Part shown: positions 61,738 to 64,000 of the stretch, in pieces
Layout of the letters: each line of letters begins with the position of its first letter
Numbering within the stretch: position 1 is the stretch's first letter
NCBI GenBank assembly: GCA_020851465.1
Contig: JADZCR010000002.1
Span: forward strand, 213,081-277,080
Direction: 5' to 3'
DNA: 64,000 nucleotides
DNA from: Phycisphaeraceae bacterium
GTDB lineage: Bacteria > Planctomycetota > Phycisphaerae > Phycisphaerales > Phycisphaeraceae
Position numbers and translations under genes: made by a program
The notes under the pieces: generated by a model
What the model was told of the DNA's origin: nothing
The model's input: only the letters and a program-made list of their open reading frames with translations
The model's database searches: none

Positions 61738-62969
61738 ACCACGTGCATCCTCTGCGGGCTGTCAATCTGGTACGTGATACCCGCCCAACGAATCCGTCGA
61801 GTTAGGCACGAATTGATGCTGTTAAGCCCCTGAAGCAGACTCGCCAGCGGCGCAACCAATACGAGCAACCAGCGGCGTGACCCAAGCTCTACGCCTCTGG
61901 GTACAAGCAGGCGATTCAACGGACCAACCATCAACAAAGCATACACCCAAAGGTGAGCAACCCAGACGGCACCAGCTGCCAGGGCGACCCAGCCGATGAC
62001 TTCCGATCCACGGATCAGCAAATGGAGCAACCCACCCAGCAGAAGTCCCCAACCCAGGACATTTCCCAGAACGTGAAAAATGGCGGCTGTGATCCAGAAG
62101 GCTGGGTTATAAAACCTTGTCACCAGCGTTTGACGATTTGTCCAGTGAATGACGGAGTTCATGGTGTCGGGTTGACGACTGATGACGATGCACTCAGGCA
62201 CAAACGCCAATTCGAGTCCCTGCTTTTTGACCCAATGGCTGAGTGTGTGGTCATCGCTGAGCGCGTTGGACCAGACTTGGGCAATGCCAGCCTGTTGATA
62301 GGTAGTCCGACGGAAGGCCATCGCACCGCCCCAGACAAAACGTGTCTGCGGGTTAATCAGGAAAACATATCCGCCGGCATTCCATGCTGTACGAAGAACG
62401 TCCGCAAGCGAATGCCAGCGAGGGTCGTACCAGCGATAGCCGGTCGTGGCACCAACTTTCGGATCCGTGAGCGGAGCAACGAGTTTCGCCACAAATCGCA
62501 TGTCCGCCTGGCCGTCGGAATCCATGATCACAATGACATGGCTTCGCGGGTCGCTGGCCGCGATACCTGCGACTTGGTTGTTATTCTGCTGCGAACAATG
62601 CTGCGGAATACCCGCTACGACACTCTTGATTCGTTTTTCAGGATGGGCAGCTATCAGGCGACGAAAAGCCTCCTGTGCAAGATCATCCGCGGTTGCAGTA
62701 ACCAGCACAAACTCGATGTCAGGATGATCCTGATCGACGACGGACGTGAGATTATCGAAAAGGGTGCCATCATCACCTTTACATGGAATCACGACACTGG
62801 TTGGCGGTAATTCCGCATGATCTCGGCTGGTAACAGCGAAGCTCCCTGCGTAGTGCCGAAGATGCACCACCGCAGAACAGCTCGCGATTACGAGCAGGAC
62901 AACCAGAACAGCAGCAAGTGTGATAACCACGGTCACAGCGGCTCCGCAAAGGGCAACATTAGCCCACAC
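61734..62969 (-). CDS. Ceramide-glucosyltransferase-like (GT21-type) membrane glycosyltransferase
   Basis: A 411-aa membrane glycosyltransferase. One N-terminal membrane helix is followed by a GT-A domain with VVIPCKGDDG (D1), VIVIMDSDGQADMRF (D2), NALSDDHTLSHWVKKQG (D3) and RQTLVTRFY as the (Q/R)xxRW-like motif. Three or four C-terminal helices follow. This order matches ceramide glucosyltransferase and HpnI, the hopanoid-associated enzyme. It would transfer a sugar, for example from UDP-GlcNAc or UDP-Glc, to a lipid alcohol. No hopanoid genes are in the window. It overlaps the methyltransferase gene by 4 bp. Confidence 0.82.
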   Translation of the reverse strand: MWANVALCGAAVTVVITLAAVLVVLLVIASCSAVVHLRHYAGSFAVTSRDHAELPPTSVVIPCKGDDGTLFDNLTSVVDQDHPDIEFVLVTATADDLAQEAFRRLIAAHPEKRIKSVVAGIPQHCSQQNNNQVAGIAASDPRSHVIVIMDSDGQADMRFVAKLVAPLTDPKVGATTGYRWYDPRWHSLADVLRTAWNAGGYVFLINPQTRFVWGGAMAFRRTTYQQAGIAQVWSNALSDDHTLSHWVKKQGLELAFVPECIVISRQPDTMNSVIHWTNRQTLVTRFYNPAFWITAAIFHVLGNVLGWGLLLGGLLHLLIRGSEVIGWVALAAGAVWVAHLWVYALLMVGPLNRLLVPRGVELGSRRWLLVLVAPLASLLQGLNSINSCLTRRIRWAGITYQIDSPQRMHVV

Positions 62970-63144
62970 TCAAGCATGACCCGTCAATACTTTTTGTCGG
63001 CGTTTTCCATCTGGTACTTCCGATGCAACGGACCTTGGCGCACCCTAAACCACACCACTGGAAAGGGTAATCTGCTACACCCTCGCTGAGTTTAAGGCAT
63101 GAGATGACAAGTCCGATATAAATTCCATCCTATATTCAATACCT

Positions 63145-63966
63145 ATGCGTTACACCGGCTTTCATCGCGCTGTTCAGATCCTGCATGGCGAGGTACGCCA
63201 GCGATGGCAGATCAGCTTCACCAATCTGGTCGATCTGACTGAGCTGGTCCAACTCCGCGAACACGCTGCCGCTATCGGCATTGGCAAACCGTCTTATACC
63301 GCTTGTGTCGTCAAGGCTGCAGCCATGGCCATCAGCGACCTCCAGGGACAGTATCCGGAGCTCAATGCGATGGTCGGACGATGCCTGTGGTTCCATTGGC
63401 TTAAACCATTCCAGGGTATCGCAGCTGGCGTGGCGGTATCTCGTGAGGAAGAAGGTACGGACCGAATCTTCGTTCGTATTTTGGCAGCCCCTCAAACGAT
63501 GAGCCTCTTCAGAATCACCAACGAACTACACGCCGCAGCGACCAAGCCTGCGAACGAGCTCGAAGACTATCAAGCGTGTCAGGCTCTTTATCGTAAGCCT
63601 GGTTTTGTACAGCGTGTGATGCTTAAAATCGGCGCCAACTCGGAGTCGTTACACCGCAAGTACCGCGGCACCTTCTCACTCACGACTGTTGGCAAGTTCG
63701 GGGTTGATACGCAACTGGTTATGCCGCTGACTACGCCGATCCAGTTCGGGTTTGGATCTGTCAAAGAACGCCCTGTCGTACGCGATGGCCAGATCGTCGC
63801 CTCACCGACGGTCTATCTCACGGTCGCGTTCGATCGACGGATTCTCAACGGCAAACCTGTCGGAGCATTGATCGAACGAACCTGCCACATCCTCGCAACA
63901 ACCGATGACGGAAAGTGGCGAGGAGAAGTTGAGGCTGAGGCCAGGACAGCCAGACACGATCCGTAA
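63145..63966 (+). CDS. Stand-alone E2-like acyltransferase domain with altered active site
   Basis: A 273-aa protein resembling the catalytic domain of 2-oxoacid dehydrogenase E2 (chloramphenicol-acetyltransferase fold), without lipoyl or peripheral-subunit-binding domains. ISFTNLVDLTELVQLRE, PSYTACVVKAAAMAI and YPELNAMV, then FSLTTVGKFGV, follow the E2 order. In the catalytic motif the usual DHRxxDG appears as FDRRILNG, so both catalytic His and Asp are replaced by Arg and Asn. It is therefore unlikely to use the classical mechanism and might bind acyl groups or act structurally. It stands alone at the right end, divergent from the glycosyltransferase gene. Confidence 0.78.
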   Translation: MRYTGFHRAVQILHGEVRQRWQISFTNLVDLTELVQLREHAAAIGIGKPSYTACVVKAAAMAISDLQGQYPELNAMVGRCLWFHWLKPFQGIAAGVAVSREEEGTDRIFVRILAAPQTMSLFRITNELHAAATKPANELEDYQACQALYRKPGFVQRVMLKIGANSESLHRKYRGTFSLTTVGKFGVDTQLVMPLTTPIQFGFGSVKERPVVRDGQIVASPTVYLTVAFDRRILNGKPVGALIERTCHILATTDDGKWRGEVEAEARTARHDP

Positions 63967-64000
63967 TCCATCACGGCATCAAACATCAAACATGGATTGA

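Overview
The window looks like chromosomal DNA of a planctomycete, probably class Phycisphaerae. This is inferred from gene content, not computed. The pointers are three prepilin-type genes with a conserved FTLIELLVVI-like N-terminus scattered outside any pilus operon, a PEP-CTERM surface protein, GT-C/TPR membrane proteins, many sugar isomerases and glycoside-hydrolase-like proteins, an endonuclease-type MutL, short operons and weak Shine-Dalgarno sequences. I see no phage, insertion sequence, CRISPR array, rRNA or tRNA.

Layout. 1-4.4 kb: partial SMP-30-like gene, M50 protease, SDR, unknown protein, guaB. 4.6-11.2 kb: surface-glycosylation block with a methyltransferase-GT2 fusion, two TMTC-like GT-C/TPR membrane proteins and a methyltransferase. 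11.2-13.3 kb: gene-poor stretch with dispersed GC-rich repeats, then (reading the minus strand) a structured leader, a prepilin-like gene, a 3' array of 10-bp repeats and an intrinsic terminator. 13.3-21.3 kb: hemB, a membrane protein, an araB-like kinase, ClC channel, rnpA, yidD, yihY. 21.4-25.4 kb: nuoH between two PHP-domain genes. 25.5-35 kb: large secreted GH-like protein, transglutaminase, BshC-like protein, GT2, rsmA, SGNH hydrolase. 35.1-39.7 kb: mutL, a small basic protein, a NarL-type regulator, rnd. 39.8-45.3 kb: near-perfect Fur box, PEP-CTERM/DNRLRE protein, prepilin-like protein, heme oxygenase, ECF S-T fusion transporter, prepilin-like protein with a His/Asp tail. 45.4-48.4 kb: plsY, zinc-ribbon protein, gpmI. 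48.5-56.5 kb: sugar catabolism (ACT protein, nucleotide-sugar epimerase, two TIM-barrel isomerases, rhodanese, GH123/DUF4091-like protein, enolase-superfamily dehydratase, HAD phosphatase). 56.6-64 kb: sensor kinase, membrane protein, FeeM-like N-acyltransferase, methyltransferase, ceramide-glucosyltransferase-like GT, and an E2-like acyltransferase with a degenerate active site.

How the parts may work together. Housekeeping functions (GMP synthesis, heme, RNase P, rRNA methylation, mismatch repair, glycolysis, phospholipid synthesis) are interspersed with cell-surface and carbohydrate genes. The most unusual item is the 3' region of the prepilin-like gene at 12033-12800: about 22 tandem decamers that on the transcript strand present ten AGGAU cores, resembling the CsrA/RsmA target core, and end at an intrinsic terminator. 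A 15-bp sequence containing an extended -10-like element is shared upstream of two of the three prepilin-like genes, each of which then has a long leader. Other points worth following are the methyltransferase-GT2 fusion next to GT-C enzymes, the Fur box facing an apparently gene-free stretch, and the FeeM/GT21/E2-like group.
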